64,000 nucleotides of DNA, taken from contig JAUTDX010000152.1 of the NCBI GenBank assembly GCA_030844895.1, positions 496,001 to 560,000 of the forward strand, given 5' to 3'. The DNA comes from Ambrosia x helenae (lineage: Eukaryota > Streptophyta > Magnoliopsida > Asterales > Asteraceae). Both the position numbers and the translations under genes were made by a program. Below the pieces are notes generated by a model. That model was not told where the DNA came from, did no database searches, and saw nothing but the letters and a program-made list of their open reading frames with translations. Below, piece after piece: positions 51,728-62,289 of this stretch (within the stretch, counting starts at the first letter, position 1; each line of letters begins with the position of its first letter).

Positions 51728-54587
51728 TTATGTGTTTCTTCTGTCTTGAACAATCTTCCATATCTCTTTGTACATGGTGTTCTTGAGCTGGTTTAACTGA
51801 CCATCGGATAGAGATCCTCTCTGTGGTTCTAGATGTTGAATTGTGAGCATGTCTTGTGTTGACAGTTTCTTCAGATCACTGATCTTCTTGTAAGCCCTGC
51901 TTGAGAGGTCTCTTCTTGTCAACAGTACTGAGTTGTTATCAGTAAGTGACCATCTGATGATAGGGATCTTTGACTTGTTGAAGTCAGAAGAATAGGGAAC
52001 CAGACTTGTCCCTTGGGTTGATGGTCCTGAGTGCTGGATGTCTTTAGTTTCAGATAGCCTCAGGTGGGATTCTCTTCCTTGTTGTTGTTGCATATCAGGC
52101 ATCTGAACAGTTGGGAGATGGTGTTCAGTCACTACTCTGGTATGCAACTTTTCTTTGATGGTTTTTTGTATTTGATAAGCAAAAGTGGAAGGATCCCTGA
52201 ATTGTGTTAACAGAGGTTTCTCCTCAATGTCAAAATCTGAATGGACTATTGAACTTCCTTCAAGTAGTACCATTTTAAAATCAGTTTTGACATTGTCCTC
52301 TGCCTTCTTCTTCTGAGTAGCAGTTCTTCTAGATGCACCAGAAGTTCTAACTACTGATCTTGAAGGATCAGCAGTTTGAAACTTCTCAGGATTTGCAGCC
52401 TTGGCAGCCAAGTATTTTCTATAAGTATCCATCAGTCTTTCTTCTTTCCATCTGGATACTGAGGCTTTTGAACCATATCCTTCTGCTACTAACTCTTCTA
52501 TTATCTGGGCTCTCTTGGCCTTTCCATCTTTGCTTGTGGCCACTTTGTCTGCAAGCAGTTGTGCTCTTCTTGTCAGCTCTTGCATATAGAGTCCTTTGAG
52601 TGTAAAGGCTTTAGTCTTGCTGTTCTTGGTAATATAAGACACCAGTTGTTGTCTTTTATCTTGTTCAGCAATCTCATCAAGGCTAGCCTGCCTTTGTAGT
52701 TCAGCTGCATAAGCCTGAAGTTTTTCTTCATGGCTTAAATCCAAATCATCCCTTTCTTCCAGAGATTTCCAAATCTGATCTTCTCTGGCCTTCTTGTTGG
52801 CTGCAATTAAGCTCTTCTCTAGTAGTTCAGCTGATTGAGAGATAGGAGAAGGGTTTAATACAGTCATTGTAGTAACAGTTGTAGGCCTGATGGCATCAGA
52901 TGTTGGTTGAATAGGAGCAGTGGTTCTGGAAGATTCAGTTGTTTGAGGTTTGGAAGTGTTAACTTCTGATGTGCTGACAACTGCTGATGGTTTGTCAGCT
53001 ACTGAAGGATTGTCTTCAGTACTTTCTGATTCTTCATCAGAAGTTTTGTCATCAGAAGTTTCTTCATTTTGCCTTAGGGATTCTTCAGATGTTTGGGTCT
53101 CATCTTCTTTCTCCGCAGCTTCAATTTCTTCTATTGAGACACCAAACTGTTTGGCCAATTTTTCTTTCCTGGCCTGATCTTTTTGATCTCTTTCAAGGAG
53201 TGCCACTCTTGCCCTTATCCTGGCTTGGAATGACTCCTTAGGTTCCCTGATCTTCTCCCCCTTTTTGGATTCATCAATTTTAACCCTTGAAGCAGAGGGT
53301 TGGGAGAATTGTCCTTGAAGATGAGCAATCTGTTTGCTGTTGAAATCTATTTTGTTGGACAGATCGTTCATCTTGGTCTTGATCACTCCAAATTGGTTCT
53401 TGATGGACAGCTCCAAGTCAGCTGTATATGTTTGGAAGTGATTTCTGATGAGTGTATTCATCATGTGGTACAGGGGACCCTCTGGGCTGCATAGCTGGTT
53501 CAGGTCTATGCTTGTTTGCCCAGGGAATTGGGTAGGCATTTGTTGTGAAGGGGGTGTTTTTGGGAGATCCTCATGTTGTACAGAGGATGCCACTCTAGGG
53601 GTTTTAGGGATTGAGTGGGCTTTAACCTGTGCAGAGGTGACTGGCTTCTTGAGCCTGGATACCCCTGAAACAGGACCTTCAGAAAGTGCCGTCAATTCAG
53701 TAGTTTGAGTGTGTGAAACATCATCCAAACTAATGGAATCAACTGAATCCCTGATGTTGCCCTCAATAAGGACTGTCTCAGTTAAATCATGAGCTGAGCC
53801 CAACTCAGTTCTCTCATGAACCTCTTTTTCTTGGTACTGAGGATTTCCTACTTCAGGCATTAAGCCTTCATCAGTAGTTGCCACATCTGAGGTCTTAGCT
53901 ATGTTACTTCTATCCTCAGATCCACCACTGGGTGGTAACTGAGTAGTAGCAGCCTCAGATTCCCCAAGAGTCTCTAAGATTGGGCTTAAAGACTCTGGTC
54001 CACCCTCATCTCTTGGGATAGGGCTAGAGATGTCCACATCCATGTCTGATGTAGTAGTTATGTCCCCTGTTTGTTGTGGTTGTAGGGGACTGACATGATC
54101 AGATGGGACATTCTCTTTTAGCCCAGAGAGAAGTTTGGCAATTTCTATTGCCTCTTGTTCAGAAATTTGTGGGGTTGGTTCAGTAGTTTGGGCAATAGGT
54201 GGTGAAAGTTGTTGTTCAGTAGTTTCAAAAGAAGAGTGTTTTTGATATGTTTTTCTAAGTCTTTTTCTTTTGAATAAAACGGTTATGGGTGCTCTTGGTG
54301 GGGTTTGAGATGGATGAGACTGAGAGGGTGTTTCAGTCTCATCTATTTGAAGAGCAGAATGCTCATGAGCATGTTCAGGCATCTCAACCTCCTGAACAGC
54401 TTTTCTTTTGGGTTGGTGGGGTGCAGTTTTTGTTGGCTTAGGCTTTTTGGCTTTTGGTGGTGTGAGTTTGGAAGATGTGGGCTTCAGGGGGACTTGTTGT
54501 TGTTCTCCCTGATCATCTTCTGGCCAGGCAGCCGGTTTGTTATGCCTTGAGTATGCTTGTGATGTTAAAGATTTAAAGTTGAAATTT
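51728..54587 (-). CDS. Copia D extra ORF, C-terminal part (about 950 aa)
   Basis: The frame is open from about 54587, where it overlaps the end of the N-terminal part in another frame; the first ATG is at 54382 (MPEHAHEHSA). It starts with a basic Lys/Pro stretch, followed by a long Ser/Thr/Pro/Glu-rich region. From about 53400 a helical part follows (DLELSIKNQFGVIKTKMNDL). A strong coiled-coil-like block lies near 52480-52800 (KAREDQIWKSLEERDDLDL, LQAYAAELQRQASLDEIAEQ, LTRRAQLLADKV). The end is KEIWKIVQDRRNT. There is no signal peptide, membrane segment or nuclease motif, so it is not an obvious envelope protein. Its function is unknown. Confidence 0.8.
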
Positions 54588-55230
54588 TTCCCACAAGCAC
54601 CTCATTACCCAGTTCCCCTATTATGCATTGCATAATGAACCTTGGGTATAACAAAAACATTTTCTTGGTATTATTGTGATGTAACACCAACTCATTGAAA
54701 AATAGTTTTGATGCCCTGAATTTAGTTTCATTCACAATGGAATGAAATATTGGTTGAAAAGTGGAGGGCATCTGGTCATAAGACCCTGTTTTTGGACTCA
54801 AACACATAATAATATAATGAAACAAAAGCTTGTATTTTGGTTCAAAATATTTTTTGAATATTGTAGCATGGGAGAGAGTACCTTGATAACCACACTCAGT
54901 CATGGTTAGATGAATATCAGTGTTAGCAACATGGTCAGGGGCAGTTACATCATCCAGACCCAGTCTTGTTGCTAGTGTGGCCGGTGTGATGGTCAGTTGT
55001 TTCCCTTTTATCCTTGAGTTGAGGGAAATGACCTCATCACCCATTGTAACCGTCTCAGCATTTGCCCAGAACTCATTCAGAGTTTCAGTGTGAATTGGTG
55101 GGTTTATTGTGAGAGCAGTAAAATATTGGGATTTGACGATAAGATCAATGATCTCATCGTATTGGGACCAGCCTTCTTGTTTTTCAAGAAAGGCCCTTTG
55201 ATTGTGTCCCTGTTTTAGAACTAGAGCCAT
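54565..55230 (-). CDS. Copia D extra ORF, N-terminal domain (221 aa)
   Basis: It starts MALVLKQGHNQRAFLEKQ at an ATG (55230) downstream of pol. It is a compact domain with ALTINPPIHTETLNEFWANA, KGKQLTITPATLATRLGLDD and KYKLLFHYIIMCLSPKTG. I recall very similar domains (ALTVNPTIY..EQFW, then KKVTVSEASI) in Copia-linked ORFs of Tanacetum and other composites, where they are auto-annotated with unrelated names; this is memory, not a search. A short A run (GGAAAAATTTC, near 54585) marks a shift into the next frame. One extra A there would join the two parts into about 1,170 codons, so this looks like one gene with a recent deletion. Confidence 0.8.
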   Translation of the reverse strand: MALVLKQGHNQRAFLEKQEGWSQYDEIIDLIVKSQYFTALTINPPIHTETLNEFWANAETVTMGDEVISLNSRIKGKQLTITPATLATRLGLDDVTAPDHVANTDIHLTMTECGYQGTLSHATIFKKYFEPKYKLLFHYIIMCLSPKTGSYDQMPSTFQPIFHSIVNETKFRASKLFFNELVLHHNNTKKMFLLYPRFIMQCIIGELGNEVLVGKISTLNL

Positions 55231-55350
55231 GTGGTTTGGGTTTTTGATCGAACAGTGGATTTGCAGGTATAGGTTATTGAGAGAGTTTTGAGAGAGAAGG
55301 AGGGATATTTTGAGTTTGAAAGGATAAGTGTGTAGAAAAGGTATTTATTA
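55231..55350 (-). promoter_or_regulatory. Promoter-like sequence in front of the extra ORF
   Basis: The minus strand has TAATAAATAC at 55350-55341, then CT-rich sequence (CCCTCCTTCTCTCTC near 55300), about 110 bp before the ATG. This is the layout of a short plant TATA promoter with a CT-rich leader. Confidence 0.4.
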
Positions 55351-55932
55351 GAAGTTTTAACCGCTTGAATCTTCTTTATTAGAAGTTTTAAAACCGCCTT
55401 TGGTTAAAAATCTCTTTATCAGAGGTTTTAGACTGATTAGGTCAAACCTCTGATGATGGGAAAAGTCAGATTTGCCCTTTTGACTTAAACTGCTGATGAA
55501 GGATTACTTCATCAGTAGTTCCCATTTTCTCTTCAGTAGTTTTAACATCTGATGAGAAATGTTTTTATAAATACTTTATTCATAACTTCTGAAGGTTATT
55601 TTATCAGAAGTTGCACACTTTTTCAGAAAATTATCCTCATACTGATGATTTTTGTTTATCAGTAGTTTCTCTCAAACTGATTTCAGAAGTTTTGTTTCAG
55701 ACTTTTGTCTTTTGTAAGTGAAAACCAGAAAAAAGAAGGAAAAGGTTAACTTGGATTCCATCAAGGTAAACAGGATGGAATCAAGGATGGAAAAAGGAAA
55801 AATTTTTTGATGTTTTAGGCATATCAGTAGTGATTGATGTAGAAGTTTGATGTAGAGTTGGGTAGAATCAAGTGTTAACTTGGATTCTAACTGATATGCA
55901 TACAAGAAAAAAAATAAAAATAAAGTAAACAC
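55351..55932 (-). other. Spacer between pol and the extra ORF, keyword-rich
   Basis: No ORF. The ACTNCTGA/TCAGNAGT family occurs about ten times between 55490 and 55700. Confidence 0.7.
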
Positions 55933-58900
55933 TTACAAATTTAGCATTCCAAGCATGGATACTAACTTCTGAAATGTTGATGTGTCAAGGGGCTTAGTGA
56001 AGATGTCAGCTATTTGATTAGCTGTTGCTACATGCTTCACCTCAATCTTGCCTTTTTCATAGCAATCTCTTATGAAATGGTACCTGATCTCAATATGTTT
56101 GGTTTTTGAGAACTATACCGGATTTTGAATGATGCTAATGGCAGATTTGCTGTCTACAAACAAAGGTGTCTTGGTCTCTTTGATTCCATAATCAAGAAGT
56201 TGATATTGGAGCCATTGTATCTGTGATGTACAACTTGCAGCTGCAATGTATTCAGCTTCAGCAGTTGAAGTTGCAACAGATGTTTGCTTCTTTGATTGCC
56301 ATGACACTAGACAGTTACCCAGGAATTGACAACCACCAGATGTTGACTTTCTTGTCATCTTACACCCTGCATAGTCACTATCTGAAAAAGCTGATAACTT
56401 GGTATTGCTTGAAGCAGGATACCAAATTCCCAGTGTTGGAGTTCCTTTCAGATATCTGAAAATTCTTTTGACTGCTATAAGTTGTGATTCCCTTGGTGCT
56501 GATTGATATCTAGCACAGACACATGTTGAAAACATAATATCTGGTCTAGAAGCAGTTAAATATAAAAGGGAACCTATCATACATCTGTACATGGTTTGAT
56601 CAACCTGTTTTCCTTGATCATCAGGTTCAACTTGTGTGATTGGTGTCATGGGAGTGGAACATGATTTACAGTCATTTAAAGAAAATTTGTTCAATAATTC
56701 TTTAACATATTTTGATTGATGTATAAAAGTTCCATTTGTTTGTTGTTTGATCTGCAGTCCTAGAAAGTACTGCAGTTCTCCCATGGTACTCATCTCAAAT
56801 TTTGATTGCATGAGTTTCTTAAAATCATCACACAGTTTTGTGTTTGTTGAACCAAAAATGATATCATCAACATAAATTTGAACAAGTAAGACATGATTTC
56901 CAACATGTTTAATGAAAAGTGTTTTATCAATGGCACCTCTTGTAAAGTTATTTTTGAGTAAAAAGGTGGAGAGTGTATCATACCAGGCTCTTGGAGCCTG
57001 TTTAAGCCCATAAAGAGCTTTGTCCAATCTGTACACCCACTCAGGATGAGAAGGATCCTCAAACCCAGGGGGCTGACAGACATACACTTCCTCTTTGATT
57101 TTTCCATACAAAAATGCACTTTTCACATCCATTTGATAAACTTTAATTTTGTTGGAAATGGCATAGGCCAGAAATAATCTGATGGCCTCAAGCCTTGCAA
57201 CTGGAGCAAAGGTTTCATCATAGTCAATTCCCTCTTCTTGAGAGTACCCTTGAACTACCAGTCTTGCCTTGTTCTTGATTATCATACCAGCTTCATCTTG
57301 TTTGTTCCTGAAAACCCATCTTGTACCAATTGGTTGCTTGTTTTGAGGTAAAGGACAGATTTCCCAGACCTGTTGCTTGTTGAACTGAAGCAGTTCATCT
57401 TGCATAGCTTGCACCCAATTATTGTCTTTGAGGGCTTCCTGGTACTTCTTTGGTTCCAACTGTGAAATAAAGGCTGAGAATAGGCAAAAGTTGGAGAGCT
57501 GGTTTCTGGTAAGAACACCTGAAGCTATATCACCCATGATTTGATCAAGTGGATGATCTCTGTGTTCAATCAGTTGTTGTAAACCACTGACAGGTGTAGG
57601 TGGCTCTTGTTCTTCAAACAAACTACTGAGGTCTATAATATCTGGTTCAGCAGTTTCAGCTTCTTCAGTAGTTGCAGGTGCTGAAGCAGATGTTTGAGTT
57701 TGGCCTTCAGTATTTGTTTGATCAGAAGTTTGAAAAACTTCTGATGGTGTTGTAGTTGACTTAATGACTGTTTGAGGAGTCCATGGTGTAGGATCCTCAT
57801 CTTCAAACCTTTGATCACCATAATAAGTAGGTTTGGAAGAAGTAACAGTCTTTTCAGGTCCAAAGTGAAAGTTGTCAAGGTCAAAGAGTTCAGCAGGATG
57901 TGCTGGAATAAGAGTGTGTTTTGACTCATTGAACTTGACATTCAATGTTTCTTCTACTATCCTGGTGTGAGAATTAAAAACCTTGTAGGCTTTTCTAGTT
58001 GAAGAGTAACCAAGAAAGTAACCTGAGTCACCTTTGGCAGCAAACTTTGAAATAGATTCCTTGATGTTCAAGATGAAACATTGACACCCAAAAGCCCTGA
58101 AAAAGGAGATAAGGGGCTTCATGCCATGAAGAACTTCATAGGCAGTCTTGGAATGTCTCTTGACCACAAGAACTCTATTCTGAACATAACATGATGTGTT
58201 AACTGCTTCTGCCCAAAAGTACAATGGCAGTCCAGAATCAGCTAACATTGTTCTTGCTCCTTCTATCAATGTTCTGTTCTTCCTTTCTACTACACCATTT
58301 TGTTCAGGAGTTCTGGGAACACTGTATTGTCTAATAATCCCTTTAGACAAACAGAATTCATCCAGAGTTTTGTTCCTGAACTCTGTCCCATTGTCACTTC
58401 TAATGGTTTTGACAGATAGAGAATATTGTTTCTCTATTTGTAGAATGAAGAACTTGATGATTTCAGCAGCCTCATCCTTGGAAAATAAGAAGAATACCCA
58501 TGTGAATCTTGAGTAGTCATCAATGATGACTAAGCAGTACTTCTTTTTACCAAGGCTCATAATCTTGACAGGTCCAAATAAGTCCATATGGAGTAGTTGA
58601 AGACATGCAGTTGTTTTTTATTCTTCAATAGACTTATAGGAGGACTTATGCTGTTTTCCCTTTAAACAGGATACACAGTGTTCTTGACACTGGTATACTT
58701 TCAAAGGTAGACCTCTGACCAAACCCATTTTTGTGACTTTATTTATGGTTTTAAAGTTCACATGGCCAAGTCTCCTGTGCCAGAGATCTGTTTCTGAAGT
58801 TGATGCCCTTGAGAAGAAACAGGCAGTGTTGTTCAATACTTTGTCTTTCTCAATGTCCACTGCATAGACATTGCCACATCTTTTGGCAATCAGCAAAGTA

Positions 58901-59235
58901 TGATCTTCTATAATCTTCTCTATCAACTTCTGGCCTTCTGGTGAGATGATCTTGCAAGCTGTCTTTGTGAAAAAGGAAGAATATCCTTTATCACACATTT
59001 GTGACACGCTCAGTAGGTTGTATTCAAGGTTTTCCACCAGATTGACCTTGTCAAACTGTATTTTGCCAGAGGAGACATTGCCATGTCCTAGCACATATCC
59101 CTTAGCATTGTTCCCAAAGGATACAGATCCTTCTCTTTGGCTGATAAAATTGTTTATCAGGTATCTGCATCCAGTCATGTGCATAGAGCCTCCACTATCA
59201 ACATACCATATGCTGTTTAAGCCCCTGGAAACTCT
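55933..59235 (-). pseudogene. pol: Copia D pol: protease, integrase, reverse transcriptase, RNase H
   Basis: After an acceptor-like TGCAG (ending 59236) the frame reads WYVDSGGSMHMTG (protease). Next comes the GAG-pre-integrase zinc region (LWHRRLGHVNF, CVSCLKGKQH). Then follow integrase (MDLFGPV, DDYSRFTW, SDNGTEFRN, GVVERKNR), reverse transcriptase (TFAPVARLEAIR, QMDVKSAFLYG, catalytic YVDDIIFGS) and RNase H (DSDYAGC, KKQTSVATSTAEAEY). Two in-frame stops interrupt it: TAA at 58620-58618 between the zinc region and integrase, and TAG near 56113 in IIQNPV. The real end is GMLNL with TAA at 55935-55933. The lineage looks SIRE/Maximus-like, given the large gag and the extra 3' ORF. Confidence 0.93.
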
Positions 59236-59252
59236 CTGCACATAAAAGCAAA

Positions 59253-61423
59253 TTAGTTAGATTTGGAAACCCAAGCCTCTTTGGCTTTGGGTTTGCTCTT
59301 GAGAACAGTTACAGTTTGTTCTTGACCAGGTTGAGAAATCCATGTCTTTTTGGCAATGGATTTTTCATTAAAAACCATGGTGGTATCCTTTTTAGGACCA
59401 CCATCAACCTTGGTCATCAGTAGTTCTACCATGTTCTTTAGATTTTGAATCTCAGCAGTTTGTGAAACTGCTGATGATTCTGGTCTAACTACTGACAAGG
59501 AATTTTGAGAAAAAGATTTTGGTTGAGATTTTATCTTTTTTTGAGAAAAGGTGTTTTCAGGTTGTTGTTTCTTGGGTTTAAAGACTCTTTCATAATCATT
59601 TCTGATTTGATTTCCCACAACCTGTTGTTTAAATTTTTGATTGAACTGAATTCCTTTTCTGTATCTACAAAATTCAGTTTTGTGGTTGAACAGGCCACAA
59701 ATTTCACATTCTTTTGCCTTTTGTTTTTGATCTAAAGGCAAATTTCTGACATTTGTGAAAAGATTTTGCTCATCAGTAGTTTTCAGGTTCTCAACTCCTG
59801 ATGTAGATGAAACTACTGATGGCTTATTGTCAGATTTTGTTAATACTTCTGAAGTACTTTCTTTAAAAATGCCAGGATTTCTGTTTAGAAAGTTTTCATG
59901 GAAAGATGTGCATTCTTTCCCTTCAGAAGTTTCATTTGAAACAATTCTTCTCCCATCTTCAGTAGTTTTGGGAGAAAAATCTGTTGGTGTTTCAACATGA
60001 TGGTATCCTATGCCAAACTTAACATTTGAAGCACTTTGTTTGTTTAGCAATAATTGATACCCCCTACAAGATTCCACCCATTTTTCACAAGTGATCCTGG
60101 TGTCAGCAAGCTCTTGTCTGACATCTCCCAGGTCATTTAGCATCATTTTGATTTGTGCTTGGGTTTCAATAGCAGAGTCAGTTAATTTAGAAACTTCTTT
60201 TGTTTTAGCACACAGTTTTCTTTCTAAATCACATTTTATCTGTGTGTATTTTCTTTCTAAATCATTGGCTTTGCCTTGTAGGTGCAGGTTTGTCTCTCTT
60301 ATGAGAGCAAAAGTTTCTTTGCAAGAGTTTGAGCAAAGTTTTGTCAAAGATTCTTTTGATACCTGAGACAATGCAGATTTTGAAGTACAGCCTTCAAATG
60401 CCATTAAGGCAAAGTTCTTTCTGCCATTGTCTGGTTCTCCCCAGTTGATGTGAAACACTTTGTTGTCTGCATCAGGATTGCACTCTGTGGTGTCATAAGG
60501 GAGACTGCTCCAGTCAATATACCCTGAGGTAAAGAGACTTTGTTGAGGGGGTTGTTGAGGCTGTGGAGGAAGTTGAGCAGCTGGAAAGGGAGGGATTGAT
60601 TGTTGGCTCTGCATCTGTTGAGCAGGCACTTGAACATATTGTACTTGAGGCATATATTGCTGTTGAGGAGCTTGTGCCTGTACAAAATGAGCACTCCCTT
60701 GAGTTCCATTGTTCCTATTATAATTGGGGTTATAGTTATTTCCAGATTGTGATTGGTTAAAGCTAGAGCTTCTACACTCTCTAGCAAAGTGTCCCAACTT
60801 CTGACACTTGTGACATCTCAATTTAGATTTGTCAAAACCAATTTTTGTATTACTGGTCAATCCTGGAAATTTCCTTCCTGACCTTTTATAAAACTTGTTA
60901 GTTTTAATGCTTAGCATGGCCAGTTGGTGTAATATGTCCATTTCTTCTAAGTCATCACTGCTAAAATTTTTCAAATCATCCATGATAAAACATAGATTAT
61001 CAGCAGTTTGACTTTGGTCATCATTGTCATAACCTGGGAAAGATCTTTCTGATGAGATCCCATTGGTTATGTCAATATTGTCATAAGATCCATAGGAACA
61101 AGTTGGTGAATCTTGTCCCAAAAGTGCTGTACTACCTGGTAGGTAGTCATCAGCAGTTTTACCAGAAGTTTGTAATTTCTTCTTTTGATCGATTTCTCTC
61201 TCAAAAGTAAGTAATCTCCCATGGAGTTTTGTAAGAGTGAGGGAGCTAAATCTGGTGAGGATCTTAAGACAATGGAGTAAGTTTCCCATTTGTCAGGTAA
61301 AGACCTTAAAAATCTATGTAACATAGATACTGTTGTATAGGTCTGACCATTTAACTTTAGCTCAGAGATTAATGAGGAGAATCTTTCAAATTGTTGAGTC
61401 AAAGTTTCCCCATTAATATAAGC
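59253..61423 (-). pseudogene. gag: Copia D gag, N-terminus cut off by element E
   Basis: From 61423 the frame reads NGETLTQQFERFSSLISELK and LHRFLRSLPDKWETYSIVL, the UBN2 gag core. A one-base shift near 61255 moves to a second frame (LTKLHGRLLTFEREIDQKKKL). A CCHC knuckle CHKCQKLGHFARECRS lies near 60805, then a Gln/Pro-rich stretch, a coiled-coil-like part (about 60080-60350), a second knuckle CEICGLFNHKTEFC near 59700 and the end AWVSKSN. Element E has a clearly related gag on the other strand. The missing start and 5' LTR should lie past the right edge. Confidence 0.9.
61419..61423. repeat. Predicted left target-site duplication of element E (TAAGC)
   Basis: The five bases before the TGTTGGG terminus. 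The partner should follow E's 3' LTR outside the window. Confidence 0.5.
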
Positions 61424-62127
61424 TGTTGGGTCTGCTGACCTGGAGAAGAACAGATGATTAGAAAGCCAAAACATGCTATCTATTTGATCCTTGAATAAAC
61501 AGTCTTTACAACTTGCTTCTCCCAAAAGACTGCTGACCCTAACTACTGTTCTATCCAAACAACTGCTCAACAACTGCTGATATAAAGAACTGCTGAGGAA
61601 ACAACTGATGAAGAACAACTGCTGAAAAAAGGTCTGATGAAGAGCAACTGCTGATACAAGTACTGAAGACCAAAGCACTGCTGGAACCAACAGCACTTAG
61701 GCTCCAGCAGTGGATACAAGACCATCAGAGTTTATCTTCAACAGCTGTTTAATATCAGTGCTTTCAATGTAACAGTAGTTTGTATAGCAGATGTTTAAGT
61801 TTGTTATTCTGTTAGAGGTCACTGTCTTAGGTGACGTCAGCCTAGGTCATCAGTGGTTTGAGTCTGTCTATAAATAGAACAGTGCTTGTACTGTTCTATT
61901 GCATCACACACAAAACATTCTCTCTGACAAACACTGTGTGATCAGGCTGAGGGGGAGTAACTTGTACGATTGTAATCTTTGAATTAATGAAAGCATTCGA
62001 TCTAAAAACATTTACTCTCTTGTTTTGATTTACAGTTTATTATTCCGCTGCACTTTCATTCTATTTTCATTTCATTATTACCATCATCTAGTTAAACAAT
62101 CAAAACAAACAAACTCAGATCCTATCA
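61424..62127 (+). repeat. 5' LTR of element E (704 bp)
   Basis: It starts TGTTGGGTCTGCTG, where Copia D gag similarity ends, and stops at CCTATCA before the primer site. The upstream part (61500-61720) has about twelve ACTGCTGA-type words. The TATA box is at 61868-61877. Confidence 0.85.
61868..61877 (+). promoter_or_regulatory. TATA box of element E
   Basis: CTATAAATAG followed by AACAGTGC, in the middle of the LTR. Confidence 0.7.
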
Positions 62128-62141
62128 ATTGGTATCAGAGC
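62128..62141 (+). promoter_or_regulatory. Primer-binding site of element E (tRNA-Met)
   Basis: ATTGGTATCAGAGC directly after the LTR. Confidence 0.93.
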
Positions 62142-62289
62142 TTGGTCAATTAAATTCGATCTAACAAATCAATTTAATAATCAGCTCACAATTATTGATA
62201 TCGCTTGTCAGTTTGATTGAAAACAGAGTAATAGTTTAATTTCGCTTCAACCGTTGTTAAACAGACTTTGTTTTTTGAAAAATCAGAGA

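Noticed and set aside
54580..54595. Programmed -1 frameshift in the extra Copia ORF
   Set aside because: The site does not fit the canonical X XXY YYZ heptamer in the reading frame. A one-base loss in an A run is simpler.
51728..55230. Envelope-like protein for the extra Copia ORF
   Set aside because: No signal peptide, no membrane-length hydrophobic segment and no cysteine pattern of a surface protein.
61424..61696. N-terminal extension of Copia D gag
   Set aside because: The open frame continues past 61423 only by reading the antisense of element E's LTR. Gag similarity stops exactly at the TGTTGGG terminus.
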